Positions 8,903 through 20,548 of a stretch of DNA of 64,000 bases are shown piece after piece; position 1 is the stretch's first letter; each line of letters opens with the position of its first letter. The notes under the pieces were generated by a model. That model ran no database searches, was not told the DNA's origin, and saw only the letters and a program-made list of their open reading frames with translations. Origin of the DNA: Rhynchonema sp. JSB1_4. Lineage: Eukaryota > Nematoda > Chromadorea > Monhysterida > Xyalidae. Position numbers and translations under genes: made by a program. The stretch covers positions 1 through 64,000 of the forward strand of contig JASAMV010007287.1 in the NCBI GenBank assembly GCA_030248065.1, in the 5' to 3' direction.

Positions 8903-11900
8903 ATGTTCACCCGTCAACAACGACCAAGGGCACGCAAAACGTTGCCGCATCCGGCGCCGAAAACAGCCGCGCCATTGAATCGACTGGCGATGTGTCACGA
9001 ATGCGGTATTGCATTCCGATATCGTCAACTGCACGAACAGCATTGCAAAGACGAACACGATCACGATGGATCGCTCAAGTTGGTGTTGTGGTGTGCATTT
9101 TCTAGCACTCCTGGCCACTGTAGTGGCTGGGGGGATGGGAAGGGATTCCCCCCATGTAAGGGGCGCCAGGGAAACCCCAGGAACCCCCAGGGGGGAGGGG
9201 AAAAAAAAAAACCAAAAAAACCCAACCCCCCCCAGTGTGGTGGCAGGCCAATCGACCCAAGATACCCTGCTAGGGAGGGGCAATGGTGTAGCAGTGGGGG
9301 GGGGTGGGGGCCCCCTCTAGGTACAGTAGGTATAGGTTGACGCTCCATCCTGGTACGGTAGGTAGGTCGCCGCCCGGCGGCTGGTACGGTAATGTTTGGC
9401 TCAAAATGGTATAAAATCGGTATTTTTTTCACTCCAAATAGGCGAAAAATCGCGCGCTACGCGCGAAATTAGCGTTTTAGATTTTCATCAAAATTTCGAC
9501 CTAAAAAATTTTCTTCCCCCCCTAGCTCGGCCGGTACAGCAGGTAGGTTGCCGCCCCACATTTTTGGTGGTACAGTAGGTTGCCGCCCCGCCTGGGTAGC
9601 TACACCACTGGGAAGGGGAAGGTTTCGGAGTTACTCGAGATACCCCCGAGGCTACCCAAGATACCCCTATGGTCCGTCAAAAGGCGAAAAAAGGCCGTTT
9701 TTTGCATGCAATTGGCCTAAAAATGGGCTCTTTTGACATTTTGGCCGAAAATCGGCTTAAAATGTCCATTTTTGAGCGTCAGCGCGCGATTTTGAGGGGT
9801 TCCGAGGTCGAAAAACACCTATTTTTGCTTTTGAAAAGCAGAAATCTACTTACTCGAGATACCCTTTGCGGTCGGCTCGAGCAGTGTTGGAGGTACTCTT
9901 GAGGGGGGATACCTACTGTACCGGGCTCGGAGAGGGGCAGTGGTGTCGTTGGGGGGGGGGGGTAACCCCCTGGTATCCGAGATTTTTCATTTTGTGTATC
10001 CGGTATCCGAAATTTTTTTGATTTTGGGTATCCGGTATCCTGACTTTTTGATTTCCCAGCGACACCACTCGCGAGGGGGGTACCTACTGTACTAGGCAGA
10101 GCCGATGGCCTGGGGGTATGTACCTAGGGGGGTTGGGGGTTAGGTTTTTGGGTGAAAATTTTTAATGTTTTTATTATGTGTGGAATCGTGTGAAAACGCA
10201 GCATTTGCGCGCGCAGCGCGCGAATTTTGGGTAATTTGAGGTAAAAACCACTGATTATACACAAATTTTGGCTATTTTGGTAAAATATTGGCAGTTTTGG
10301 GGCAAAATCGGGGTCCTGGTGTACCAGGCGAGGGGGTACCTACGGTACTGGGGGGCCACCCCCAAGCCCCCCCACCTCCTGCACTGGGCTCGAGATAGAT
10401 ACCCTTCCCCCATCCCCCCTAAGGGTTGACTCAAGATATTATATACCCCTTAGGGGGGAATCCCCCATCCGTCCCAGACACTACAGTGCTAAGGGGTATC
10501 TATAATATCTCGAGTCAACCCTTATGGGGGGAAGGTTACCTATCTCGAGCCGGCCCCAATGGGTATCTCGAGTAAGTTGATTTATTCTTTTCAAAGTCAA
10601 ATGTGTTTTTCGACCTCGGAACCCCTAAAAATCGCGCGAACCGAAAAATGGTCATTTTAGGCCAATTTTCGGCCAAAATGTCAAAAGTACCCATTTTTTG
10701 GGCCAATTTTGCAGTAAAATTGCATGCAAACGGCCTTTTTTCGCCTTTTGACGCACCATGACCCAGGGGTATTTTGGGTAGCTGGCCTCTTGGGGGTATC
10801 TCGAGTAACTTTCCCTTCCCCTGGGGTGGCCTGCCACCCAGGGTCTTTTATTTCTGGGTGGCAACTGCTAGTGGCAACTGCTGCTAAAACGGCAATTTTT
10901 AGTAGGAAATTTTTGAAGGCAATTTTTTCAGTGTTTTTCTTGTTTTTGAGTCCCCACGTATAATCAGATGATAACATCGAGCAGTGTTGGAGGTACTCGG
11001 GAGGGTGATACCTACTGTACCGGGCTCGGAGAGGGTGGATACCTACTGTACCAGAGCCGATGGCCTGGGGGTTATGTACCTTGGGGGGTTAGGTTTTTGG
11101 GTGAAAATTTGTAATGTTTTTATTATGTGTGGAATCGTGTGAGAACGTACTATTTGGGTGACCCACTATTTGCGCACGTAGCGCGCGAATTTTGGGTAAT
11201 CTGAGGTAAAAAACCACTGATTTTACACCAATTTTTGGCCATTTTGGTCAAAAATTGGCACTTTTGGGGCAAAATCGGGGGGATACCTACTGTACCGGGC
11301 TGAAAATCGGGGGGATACCTGCTGTACCATGCCAAACATCGGGGGGATACTTACTGTACCAGGCGAGGGGGGATACCTACTGTACTGGGGGGCTACCTTG
11401 GTAGCGAAATCGTCACCTCAAGTGGCTGAAAAAACCTGGTATTGGGGAAAAAACCGAAAAAAACTGTTTCGTTTTTTTCGGAGCCAGATAAACTTCCAGA
11501 ATAAATTACCGGAAGATTATCGGTGCGTTTGTTTGCAAAAGATGTGTTTTGTGTGCCAAATCGTGAAAAAATTTTGAAGGGTTTATTATTCAATTTCGAT
11601 ATCACGCCAAGGGCTCACGCCTTAGGAGGGTGGGTTCGACACATAATTGATGGTGTGTCACTTTGCAGACATGTTTCGTGCACCGAATGTGGTGCGTTGT
11701 TCGTGAGTCAACAACAACTTGGTGATCACGTGACCACACATCGATTAGAGCATCTCATGGAATCGATGGAAGCCCACGAACACGAACAGGAAATGCGAAG
11801 GGCAAACAACGTTGCTCAAGGCCAAGGTTTGATAGTGCTGTTTATGACTTACCGATATGTATGGTGGCCGAGACCCTGACACTTTTCCATTTATTTTTCC

Positions 11901-14900
11901 GTATGTACTTTATCGGTTTTTATCGAAAAAGTATCGGTACTTTATGCCAATTTTGCAAATTACAATTATTTCAAAATTCCGCGTATTTTTGGTCCGAAAC
12001 GGATATTTTCGGACTGTCGGGCTTCTTTATCAACGTCGGGTGTCTGTACTGTAGGTTCACCACATTTTTTATTCGTGCAGAGCCAGCTCAAATTGAACAG
12101 CCACGTCAACCATCCAAAAAAGTGCCGGCAGCAAGCGCAACTTCCGCGGCGATCAGAAAATCCGAGAGGAAGAAAACGCCAAGACGCGATAAAGTTTGTT
12201 TTTTTCACTTTTTTCATTCTTGCAATAAAGTTTGTTTTTTCACTTTTTCATTCTCGCGATAAAGTTTGTTTTTTCACTTTTTCATTCTCTGAACATGGTT
12301 GCACGGTTTTAGATGTCAAAACTTCAAGTCAAGTGCTGTATGCTCACCTAAAATTTCGCTCTTGAGTTCTAGGTGCCAATTGCAGTGCACCTAACAATGT
12401 CTAAAACTTATCCATACGGCGGACGGGCGATTGAGCAAAGCCTGTTTAAAGGGTGTGTCTAACGTCTCCTAACCCCATGTTTTTTTGGGCGGAATTGAAA
12501 GATGCCCCCGAAAGGCCGCCGTGTGCAAAAAAACCGCGTCTTCTAACTCGCTAAATCGCGAAATATTGAGGGTTACTTTTCGAATAAAATCAATTTCCGG
12601 ACACAAAATTCAGACTGAGCTGACGGAAAAAAGCTACGAAGCGAAACGCACACAAACCAGCTTCTATGTGTTAAATGAAACATTCATTGTGTCCACAGTC
12701 AAGCCAGCAGCCAGAGCGGTGTGTGTTGAGCGTCTACGTGCATTGTATAGGCGGCTGAGCCGCGCTTAAGCATGCAATTTTTCAGCAGAAAAACGCCAAA
12801 CGTGAGTAGCGCCCACTCAAAAGTGCCTGGAGTTTTGTGTCCGGAAATTGATTTAATTCGAAAAGTAACCCTCAAGATTTCGCGATTTAGCGAGCTACAA
12901 GACGCGGTTTTTTGCACACGCCGGCCTGTCGAGGTCATCTTTCGATTGCACCTCATAAAACATGGGGTTAAGAGACGTTAGACACACCCTTTAAGCAAGA
13001 CCACTTTGAGCAAGTGAAAAAGAGCAGAAGGGCAGAACGTAACAATGAATATGCCTAAGCCTAGGCCCAAACACAAGCCCAAGTGTGAGCCTAAGTCTGA
13101 ATCTAAGCTTGATACCAAAATCAGCCCAAGCCTGAGCCATCCGAACAAAATAAAAGCTCTGCTCATTTGGCTCTGCTCTTTTTTACTTGCCCAAAGTGGT
13201 CTTGCCCAAATCTGCTTTGTCCAATCGCCCGGCCACCATACATACATGGCGGTGCTGTTCAGTGATGGCTTTTTCTGAACACTGCGCAGAAAAGCCGTCA
13301 CTTTCGAAATGTAAAACTTATTGACATGATGACAAAATAAATTATGGTGTTAATGAATTTCAGCAAGAAGAATTTTCGCTGCCCAAGATCAGTCCCGTGC
13401 AGGCAGAGTCGAGTTTGAAGTCGATAGTGGGCAAACGAACGCGACGAAACAAGGAGACAAAGGTGGAGTCACCAACTTCGGCTGAGACCACTCCCGTGCT
13501 GCCAGCTAAATCCAATAGGAAATCGGTTTGTGCATAGGAGGACCTTTGTTTGTTGAATTCCATTCCAACCAATGAGATTGCCGCTTGGCCTAAATTCCAA
13601 GCGACCAGATCAAAATCGAATAGAAGATTTCAGCACAGCACAGATTTTCGCGTTTCGAACGTAAGGATCGCGTTATTTTGAATAAAAACGGTGAAACTCG
13701 TGCGGCAAGCATCATACTTCCGTATAAAGCGATGATTGCACCCCAGTGCTGTGGCTGGGGTAACCCCCCCCAAAGGTACAGTATCTCCCCCTCACCGGTA
13801 CGGTATGTGGCCCCCCGCGCTGAGGTACAGTATCTCCCCTCTGGTACGGTATCTCCCCCAATTTTTCCAAAATTTCACCCCAAAAGTGCCCTTTTTGGTC
13901 CAAACTGGGCAAAAATCGAGTCAAAATCGACCAAAAGTGCAAAAATTTGCGCGCTCCGCGCGATTTATGTACATTTTGACCTATAAAATTTGAATTTTCG
14001 CGAAAGTGATATGGTAGAGTATCTCCCCCTAAAATTTCTTCCCCCACCCCGCAAATTGGATTCCCCCCAAAGTTCTGGGTACAGTACCCCGGTATCACCC
14101 CTCTTTTTAGCCGGAGGGTACAGTACCTCCCCCTCAGAAGTAGCCACAGCACCAGTGGTGTCGTTAGAGGGGTTGGGGTTACCCCCTGGTATGGGGTATG
14201 GGAAATCGGCCAGGGGCATGGAAAATTTTTCACTTTTGGAACAAGCTCCCCTAGGAAATGACTTTTTGACACCGAGAAGTACCAAAATTAACCATTTTTC
14301 GCCTAAAAATGTCAAAATTCGCTTGCTGCCGCAAGAAAACTCTGTTTTAAGCACATTTAGACCACTTTTTGGTACTCTTAGAAGACTTTTGGGGTCATTT
14401 TTTTCAGAAAACCTCCTCGGGTATGGGAATGTTTTGAATTTGTGGAGAAACCCCCCTGGTATGGGAAATTTTTGATTTTTAGGGATATGTATGGGAAATT
14501 TCCCGAAAATTGGGCTGTGTATGGGAAAATTTCGATTTCTCAACGACACCACTGCACAGCACTGTTGCACCCTGATTCAAGACCCTAGTTTCGATTTGAA
14601 AATCTCAAATGGCGCCACCGAAGGCGGCCAGCAATATTCGCCACTTTTGTTTCGCTGTTTTTGCAGCAGTCGCCAATGGACGCCGGCAGCAGTAGCAGCG
14701 TGCCCAAGTTGGTGATCCACATGCCGCGCTGTGCAGCCACGTCGCTTTCGGTGCGTTGATGTTCGGGTTCTTTGTTTTATGTTTTTTGCTGTCGTTGTAA
14801 TTTTTGGGCGACTGTGTCGCCTGGTCGATAAAAGACGGACACCGTGCGTCCAAATTAAGTTTTCTGCAACTTCTCCAAACAAATTGTTTTTCACACATTT

Positions 14901-17900
14901 GTTGCCTGATGATTCAGGGCGAACCACCTTCCCGCTCGGCCACGCCAGAGACGTTGGCGCAGAATCGTATGTGCATGGTGTGCAGTGAGAATTTCTCGCG
15001 TGCCATCGACATGATAGAGCATGGTTGGTTTCATTTCGTGTCTGTTGTTTATTTAACAGCGTTTGACACGAGCAATTTGTCTGGCCGACCGGTCTGTTAA
15101 ATACGAGCTCCTCTGATGCTTCGCAGTTTGTGGGTTATGAACTCACTTACGTATATTGAGCTGTCGGGCCAAAATGTCTTTGGTGGGTTCCAGTGACACG
15201 TTGCTGTTTCGGCCGTAGCGCATGACAGCTGGTCTACCAAAGGCCTGCCCATTCTTTTATTGCCAATGATGTTTTATTGCTTGTGAAACATCAGCCAGCT
15301 TGCAGCATCGCGCGAGCACGGCGCACTGATACGAACGGTGGACAAACTGAGCTACATAGCCAAACCCGGTGCTGATATGCGTCCACAACTGATCGAACAA
15401 CAGTCTCTAATTCGGCAGGGAAAATGCGACACGTGCGAAAAGGCATTCCCGTTGCCCACAAAGTACTACCTACATCGACTCAAGGTTAGGGGTGACCAAC
15501 TTTCACTGGCTTTTTGAAAGAACACGCCGTCTGACCTCTTTAGTTTGAGTGGTGGTTGGGACTTGGAATTTTGAGTCACCTATGATAAAGCAAATTCACC
15601 ACATACGCTGAAACCACTCAGAGTAAATATTCACTATCACTGCAGGAGAGAGGGTATACTTCTTTTCTTAATCAAACCATTTTGTACTATTTTACTGTAG
15701 TTACCAAGTGACAGCACAACACCGCATTGCATAGTGCCTCGTCTAGGAATCTAGGGGTCGCACACGATCCAAACCCCCACAGTTTTGAAAACCCAGACAC
15801 CCACACAGTCGCTCGAAGAAGCCACCCACGCTTTGTATTTTTAAGAAAAGACACCCAAAATTGGGCAGTTTGACATTTAAAATTGTCCGATACAGGTCTG
15901 CAAGCTTCAATTGGTACAAGTATTTCTGTCAATTTCATGGTGTGAACAAGATTACCCATTTGTCGACGCTGAAAACATCAATGATGAGCAAAATTATGCT
16001 TCTGTTTTTTGATGTGCCGCACCGCTTGAGTGGGTCACACCAGTGGTGTCGTTGGGGAGGGGGGTTACCCCTTAGTATCCGGTATCTTGATTTTTTCACC
16101 CAGGGATATCCGGTATCCTGACCTTTTGTCCAGGGGTATCCTACCCTAAAAATTTTTCCGAAAACCGTAAAATCGCCCATTTTTACCTCTAAAATGCTCA
16201 AAATCGCTTGCTAGCGCAAGCATAACCCCAAAAAATGACCATTTTTTGCGCTTCCAACACCAATTTAGCTCAATTTTCCTCTAAAAAATTGACCTTTTCT
16301 GAACAACCCCCTGGGTATCCGAGATTTTTTATTTTGGGAGGCAACCTCGCCCTGGTATCCAAGATTTTTCATTTTGTGTATCCGGTATCCGAAAATTTTG
16401 GATTTTGGGTATCCGGTATCCTGATTTTTGATTTCCCAACGACACCACTGGGTCACACACACCCATCCCCACGCACCCACACCCACGTCCGTCCCCGGTC
16501 CGGTCCGCCGCTTGATATCCCACAACACGAACCCCCCTGCCTTACATTGCAGGATCATTTGAGCGAACTGTTCCAAACGCCACCTGACGCGAATCTGTTC
16601 ACTTTCGCCGTGCTTCTGGAGATTGACACGAAAAAGTGTGAGAAATGGCTGGTACGTGTTGCTTTATGACTAGGGATCGTGGTCAGTGTAGTGGCTGGGG
16701 GGATTCCCCCCTAAGGAGTAGGTACCTTGCAACCACCCCCTGGGGGGGGAATGGGGGGAAGGGTAGGTACCTTGCAACCACCCCGGAGGGTTAGTTAGTT
16801 TAGTTTATAGCGTCAACACCCGCTCAATAATACATAAATAAGAAGATTAAGTGAAAGAAGCATAATTACAAGACCGGGTGTGGAGTTTACGGGCATGAAA
16901 ATAAATACAAAACAGGGTGTGCAAGTTACGGGAATGAAAAATAAATACAAAACCAAGACAGGAAAGGGTGAGAAGGTGGACGAAATCACGGACAGACAGA
17001 CACAGACAACATGGAATCAGAAATTAAATGTACGCAGGCAGAGCCACAACAATGTACAAAGGTGCAATACCGGACGGTGCGGAATACTGTGACATAAAAT
17101 CCGAAAGCAATCTGTTAGATCGTCCATCTTTGTGTCCGTAGCGCATCTTTTTCCGCGGTGGCCAGCCGCTCGGTAGGACCATCGCCCCTTCCCACATTGT
17201 CCTTGCAGGCCAGTAGTCCAATGTGGTGCCACTCGGGGCTCCGGCTTGCGCATGGTTCCATTAATCGGAAAGTTTTCGGCGAATTCGGCCGGCGCTGCCA
17301 TTTGCCACAGCGGCAGCGTCGTTGCTCGGGCGCCACCACGGGAAGGTATTCGCCTCGGCCCCACCCCGGAGGGTACTTTGCAACCATCAATTTATGGTTT
17401 TTATAGGCAAAAATGGGTGTTTTTCGACCTCAAAAACCCAAAAATCGCGCGCTCCGCGCGCAAACCTCCATATAATGGGTGTTTTAGGCAGATTTTCGGC
17501 CAAAGTGCAAATTTCGGCCAAATTTGCAGTATAATGCATGCAAAAAACACCTTTTTTCGGACCTCAGGGGTACCTTGCAACCTCCCGGAGGCTGGATAGT
17601 GGGTACCTTGCAACCATTTGGATCCATCCCCCCAAGGGTACCTTGCAACCTGCCTGCCATTTGCCATTTGCCTGCCACTACACTGATCGTGGTGGAAGGG
17701 GTACCCGGCAACTAGCACTTTTGGGATACCGACATCCGGCATTTTATGACATTTTGAGTTTGCTGTTATCTAACTTTTTCCCTTGCGTGGTAGCCGAATA
17801 CAAGTGCCGATTGTTTCGAAAACCAGCTCAATCTTATTCAGGGTCCAACGCGAACCACGACCGGTTCATATAAGCCTTACAAAATCAATATCACGATGAT

Positions 17901-17925
17901 GAAGAAAAAACCCGTGCCCAAGTGA
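8903..17925 (+). CDS. C2H2 zinc-finger protein, nine exons
   Basis: Probably a nuclear DNA-binding protein. Exons: 8871-9078 (ATG at 8903), 11669-11826, 12081-12193, 13364-13525, 14667-14750, 14918-15023, 15306-15484, 16553-16651, 17794-17925 (TGA at 17923). All joins have GT/AG sites and compatible phases, giving 402 residues. Four C2H2 fingers are visible: CHECGIAF (about residue 31), CTECGALF (about 63), CMVCSENF (about 250, completed across the next intron) and CDTCEKAF (about 306, completed by DHL in exon 8). Between fingers 2 and 3 is a basic Lys/Arg and Ser/Pro-rich linker (RKSERKKTPRRDK) that could act as a nuclear localisation signal. An acceptor 32 nt before the ATG suggests a trans-spliced leader or an upstream 5' UTR intron. 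Introns 1, 3, 4, 7 and 8 hold transposons. I cannot assign orthology. Confidence 0.8.
9612..10838. repeat. Long inverted repeat with ACTCGAGATACCC words
   Basis: About 290 bp at 9612-9900 is mirrored at 10550-10838. Both arms have GTTACTCGAGATACCCCC-type ends, a shared block with GCATGCAATT and GGCGAAAAAAGGCCG, and a CG-rich core. The spacer (about 9905-10545) holds another hAT-like unit, so this looks like one element with long arms split by later insertions. Confidence 0.6.
9939..10069. mobile_element. Small hAT-like MITE, word GGTATCCGGTATCC
   Basis: Starts CAGTGGTGTCGTTGGGG and ends CCAGCGACACCACTC (last base changed from the expected G). Flanking 8-mers are GAGAGGGG and GCGAGGGG, one mismatch. 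The interior has repeated GTATCCGGTATCCGA words. It is the same family as 16041-16450 but shortened to 131 bp. Confidence 0.6.
12187..12293. repeat. Three-copy tandem repeat over a splice donor
   Basis: A unit of about 37-40 bp (GATAAAGTTTGTTTTTTCAC followed by TTTTTCATTCTCGC) is repeated three times. The first copy contains the donor of exon 3 of the zinc-finger gene (AAA|GTTTGT at 12193/12194), so copies 2 and 3 carry duplicate AAA|GTTTGT sites in the intron. Confidence 0.8.
12450..12990. mobile_element. Foldback MITE with ~200-bp arms, TTAA-flanked
   Basis: The left arm starts AGGGTGTGTCTAACGTCTC and the right arm ends GAGACGTTAGACACACCCT. The arms also share the GCAAAAAACCGCGTC and TCGAATAAAATCAATTTCCGG segments. 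TTAA lies on each side (12446-12449, 12991-12994), compatible with a piggyBac-type duplication, although a TA duplication cannot be excluded. It lies in intron 3 of the zinc-finger gene. Confidence 0.75.
12995..13208. mobile_element. Inverted-repeat element with AAGCCTAAG words
   Basis: The ends are GCAAGACCACTTTGAGCAAG and CTTGCCCAAAGTGGTCTTGC, followed inward by GAAAAAGAGCAGA and its complement. The centre (13045-13135) is a run of AAGCCTAAGCCYAR words. Similar arrays occur near 4940 and 63945. Confidence 0.65.
13744..14564. mobile_element. hAT-like element, word GGTACAGTATCTCCCCC
   Basis: The ends are CAGTGCTGTGGCTGGGG and GTAGCCACAGCACTG. Perfect 8-bp target duplication TTGCACCC (13736-13743 and 14565-14572). 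The words GGTACAGTATCTCCC repeat at 13775-13860 and 14010-14135, and a CG palindrome (TTTGCGCGCTCCGCGCGATTT) is centred near 13955. A second hAT-like element is inserted in its right terminal repeat. It lies in intron 4 of the zinc-finger gene. Confidence 0.9.
14153..14554. mobile_element. hAT-like MITE nested in another hAT-like element, word GGTATGGGAAATTT
   Basis: The ends are CAGTGGTGTCGTTAGAGG and CTCAACGACACCACTG. Perfect 8-bp duplication CACAGCAC (14145-14152 and 14555-14562), taken from the terminal repeat of the host element. GTATGGGAAATTT words lie near both ends. The central palindrome is weakened to CGCTTGCTGCCGCAAG. Confidence 0.9.
16041..16450. mobile_element. hAT-like MITE, word GGTATCCGGTATCC
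   Basis: The ends are CAGTGGTGTCGTTGGGG and CCCAACGACACCACTG. Perfect 8-bp duplication GGTCACAC (16033-16040 and 16451-16458). The words GTATCCGGTATCC repeat near both ends. The central palindrome is CGCTTGCTAGCGCAAGC near 16207. It lies in intron 7 of the zinc-finger gene, about 100 bp before exon 8. Confidence 0.9.
16684..17685. mobile_element. hAT-like element, word GGTACCTTGCAACC
   Basis: The ends are CAGTGTAGTGGCTGG and CTGCCACTACACTG. Perfect 8-bp duplication ATCGTGGT (16676-16683 and 17686-17693). GGTACCTTGCAACC words cluster near each end, and the central palindrome is TCGCGCGCTCCGCGCGC near 17445. It is split by a 569-bp retroposon-like insertion. It lies in intron 8 of the zinc-finger gene, 32 bp past the donor. 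Confidence 0.9.
16792..17360 (-). mobile_element. Retroposon-like insertion, copy 1
   Basis: Flanked by a perfect 14-bp duplication CCACCCCGGAGGGT (16778-16791 and 17361-17374), a length typical of target-primed reverse transcription. The plus-strand left edge is TTAGTTAGTTTAGTTTATAG, which read on the minus strand would be a simple A-rich tail, so orientation is probably minus. It matches 29400-29975. The minus strand has a degraded coding-like stretch (RVAPHWTTGLQGQCGKGRW) shared with that copy. Family unknown. Confidence 0.65.
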
Positions 17926-18458
17926 TAAGTTACTTATGCCGTGCATAATATGTGAAATGTCGTTTTCATGTTTTTGCATCGGTGTGAAAGAAAACTATGT
18001 TGCCATATGAAAAAAAATTTACCTGTCTCTCTCCATCGATGATCTGCGGTGTCAGTGTGATAGACTGGCTTCGCTTCGATAAAATATACATTTAGTTATT
18101 TTGCGATTTATTATCATAAAATCAAGCACGTTTTGAGGAACAATAGTTGATAAGCTGCGATAATTTTCATCTCGCTATATGATACGTAGGTCCGAAAAGA
18201 TATCTTTATCTGCACGTCAGTGATGAAGGGGGTATAGTCCGTCCACCGGCTCATGTCCACGTCGATTTCATAAAAAAACACAATCTAGGAGCAAAAAAAA
18301 TTTTTCGAAAACTCTTCGAAAAATTTTTCTCTTTCATTAGGACGTGGAGGAAGGGAACAAGTCGGCCAGCAGCATCACAAAGTGACATGAGCTGATGGAT
18401 GGACTATACTGCATAGTTTGCGATTGGAAAAGGCTATGTCATGCTTGACTGCGCATTG
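17926..18458. other. 3' flank of zinc-finger gene, no further gene
   Basis: AT-rich sequence. 18035-18160 is similar to 25195-25315 (shared GATCTGCGGTGTCAGTGTGATAGACTGGCTT), an unclassified repeat pair. An inverted-repeat element occupies 18233-18408. No canonical AATAAA was seen immediately after the stop. Confidence 0.4.
18233..18408. mobile_element. MITE with TATAGTCC ends
   Basis: The ends TATAGTCCGTCCACCGGCTCATG and CATGAGCTGATGGATGGACTATA are imperfect inverted repeats, with an inner AAAAATTTTTCGAAAA pair. Relatives are at 34013-34241 and a half copy near 48030-48055. Confidence 0.6.
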
Positions 18459-19384
18459 GTGCCGGAGAATGCCAAATAGGTCCCCTGAGGCTTATTTTGG
18501 GAATCGCACCAGTTCTGAGATTTCAGAAAAAAATTAACTTCCCAAATAAGCCTACACTATGTATTGTTAGGTGTGCTGTATGGTGTACATGGTTACTATA
18601 TGTATATGTTTGTCCTAAATGTCTGAATGTATGTATACTTGGGGTTACGGTACGGTAACATATACAGCCGTACCTAACGTATAATACAGAGGGTACGATC
18701 CATGTCAATATAATATTCATTAACGGTACACTTAAGAGTGATCCGATTATACAATTAAAACTACAGAAATCACCAGCACGCTCATACCCAACTGACTTGA
18801 GCGGCCTGTCGGGATCGCTAGCATAAAATACAACGTAGACAAAACATAATAATAGTGAATCATGGATAAGGTTGACGTCATGGCATAATTCCAAAGTGTG
18901 TTACGAAAGGTACTATGACATTATCTTACTTCTTTTGGAAGTTGATGCAAGGCATCAACTAAAATTACAAAATTATTAAGCGGCTTTGAACTAACACGTA
19001 GGGTTTGAACTGGCCTGCATAAATTATCAAATCTGCTACTGTTTTAAAGGAAATGAAGCCTCCGCATACCAAATCAAAGGGGTGAACCTATTGAGTCCAC
19101 TTGTCCTAAGTTTGGGTATCTGGAAGCGAATGCCACAAGCAAAATAATGCTAAAATTGCCTAGCCACGAAAAGGGATAAAATGCACGAAAACGAAATAAA
19201 TGAAGTTAAAATCATACACAAGGCATCAATTTAAATGCACTAAATATAATAACATTTTGTCAAAGTCACGTGGTGGAAAACATTAAGTTATAAATCTATT
19301 CAGTCTGTGCTTTAGTCGAAAACGATGTTGAAGAAACGGGTCGGTTGCTCGGAAATTGAGGAAAAGACAGATGCGTGTAAAGGC

Positions 19385-19541
19385 ATAAGGCGTGTGTATT
19401 TGAGAGCCCTGTTGCTTTGTGAGATAAATAGATCAGATCATATAAGGCGTGTGTATTTGAGCGCCTGTTGCTTTGTGAGATAAATAGATCAGATCACTTT
19501 ACACAGCATGATTGGCATCTGCAGCATGATTGGCATCTGTT
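19385..19541. repeat. Two short tandem duplications
   Basis: A unit of about 57 bp (ATAAGGCGTGTGTATTTGAG ... GATAAATAGATCAGATCA) occurs twice in tandem at 19385-19497. An 18-bp unit (CAGCATGATTGGCATCTG) occurs twice at 19505-19541. Confidence 0.8.
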
Positions 19542-20364
19542 ATCGCTGTTTTGAAATGTATATAGTTTGTTCATCACCTTGTTGGATCATGAAGTTCGAT
19601 TGGAGTTTCAAATGTTGAGTTTGACAACCGAACTGACAGCGAGAAGGAGAACATAGATCATGTAGAACGTTCTTCGAGTCCATGACTGTGGACCGGTGAG
19701 GAGCTGAGTTCGATGTGTGAGCAATAATAAAACATCACTCGTTGATGGCGGCGTAGCACGGACTGAATGCGCATGCGTTACTATAATTAGTTAAAACAAG
19801 TTATACCTACTGTGCTTTCTATTTAACGAAATGTGAGTGTGAACAAGAAAACTACACAGAATTGTCGGTTGTTAATTACTCGAAATCTTTCAAAACATTT
19901 ACATAAATAAAGTTATGTACATCATTAAAAAAACTTTTCTGTAACTTAGGGCTTGGTGGGCTTGAGTGATGCTATAAAATCCGGAGCAGTCATGTTACAA
20001 ATTTGAATAATTGATAAAGATTATGGCATAAACTGCTCCAAATTCTTTGTTTTGCACATCAGAGATGTGCAAAATTGTTATTTTTTTGTTGGAGTTGTTG
20101 ATTAAGCCTATACATATATAAGGTGTTTGATGGGTGTAATTACAGGAATGCCAAAACTTTTTGAATGGATTTTGTTATATTTGTTAGTTTGAGATGGGCG
20201 TCTGTTTTACGTAGAGGTTGCTTAAACCGTGACTGACGCAATGTTAGAATGCCAGGACTAACATGAATAACGAAATAAAATAAAATTGAACAAAAAGAAC
20301 AAAATTTTTGTAGTTAGGTACAAATCAAATGAAGTACATACTGTCCAAACAGGTACATACAGTA

Positions 20365-20548
20365 TGTATACTCTGACAATTCTTTTGGGAGAAACTTTTC
20401 AACCGCGTTGCCTGATCCGTAAAGCGCGTTATGCGTGCACTGGCTGCGGCAGTCACGTGACCGCTATAGCCAGTGCACTCACCACGCGCTTTACGGATCA
20501 GGCAACGCGTTTGAAAAGTTTCTCCCAAAAGAATTGTCAGAGTATACA
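20365..20548. mobile_element. Foldback MITE, TA-flanked
   Basis: 184 bp, almost entirely two arms of about 85 bp: TGTATACTCTGACAATTC... and ...GAATTGTCAGAGTATACA. TA lies on each side (20363-20364, 20549-20550). The small loop is near CAGTCACGTGACCG. It is nested in the LTR-like element. Confidence 0.8.

Larger units (their letters stand above)
9110..11395. mobile_element. Transposon nest in intron 1 of the zinc-finger gene
   Basis: A pile of hAT-like units. GGTACAGTAGGTA and GGATACCTACTGTACC words lie at 9320-9600 and 9905-11390, with CG palindromes near 9448, 10205 and 11172. The segment 10085-10300 closely resembles 11040-11270 (both carry GTTAGGTTTTTGGGTGAAAATTT), and both resemble the reverse complement of 1-260. 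Unit boundaries are mostly unresolved. Confidence 0.6.

Noticed and set aside
12485..12956. Two mirror-image ORFs sharing the same protein segment
   Set aside because: They are the two arms of the TTAA-flanked foldback element read in opposite directions.
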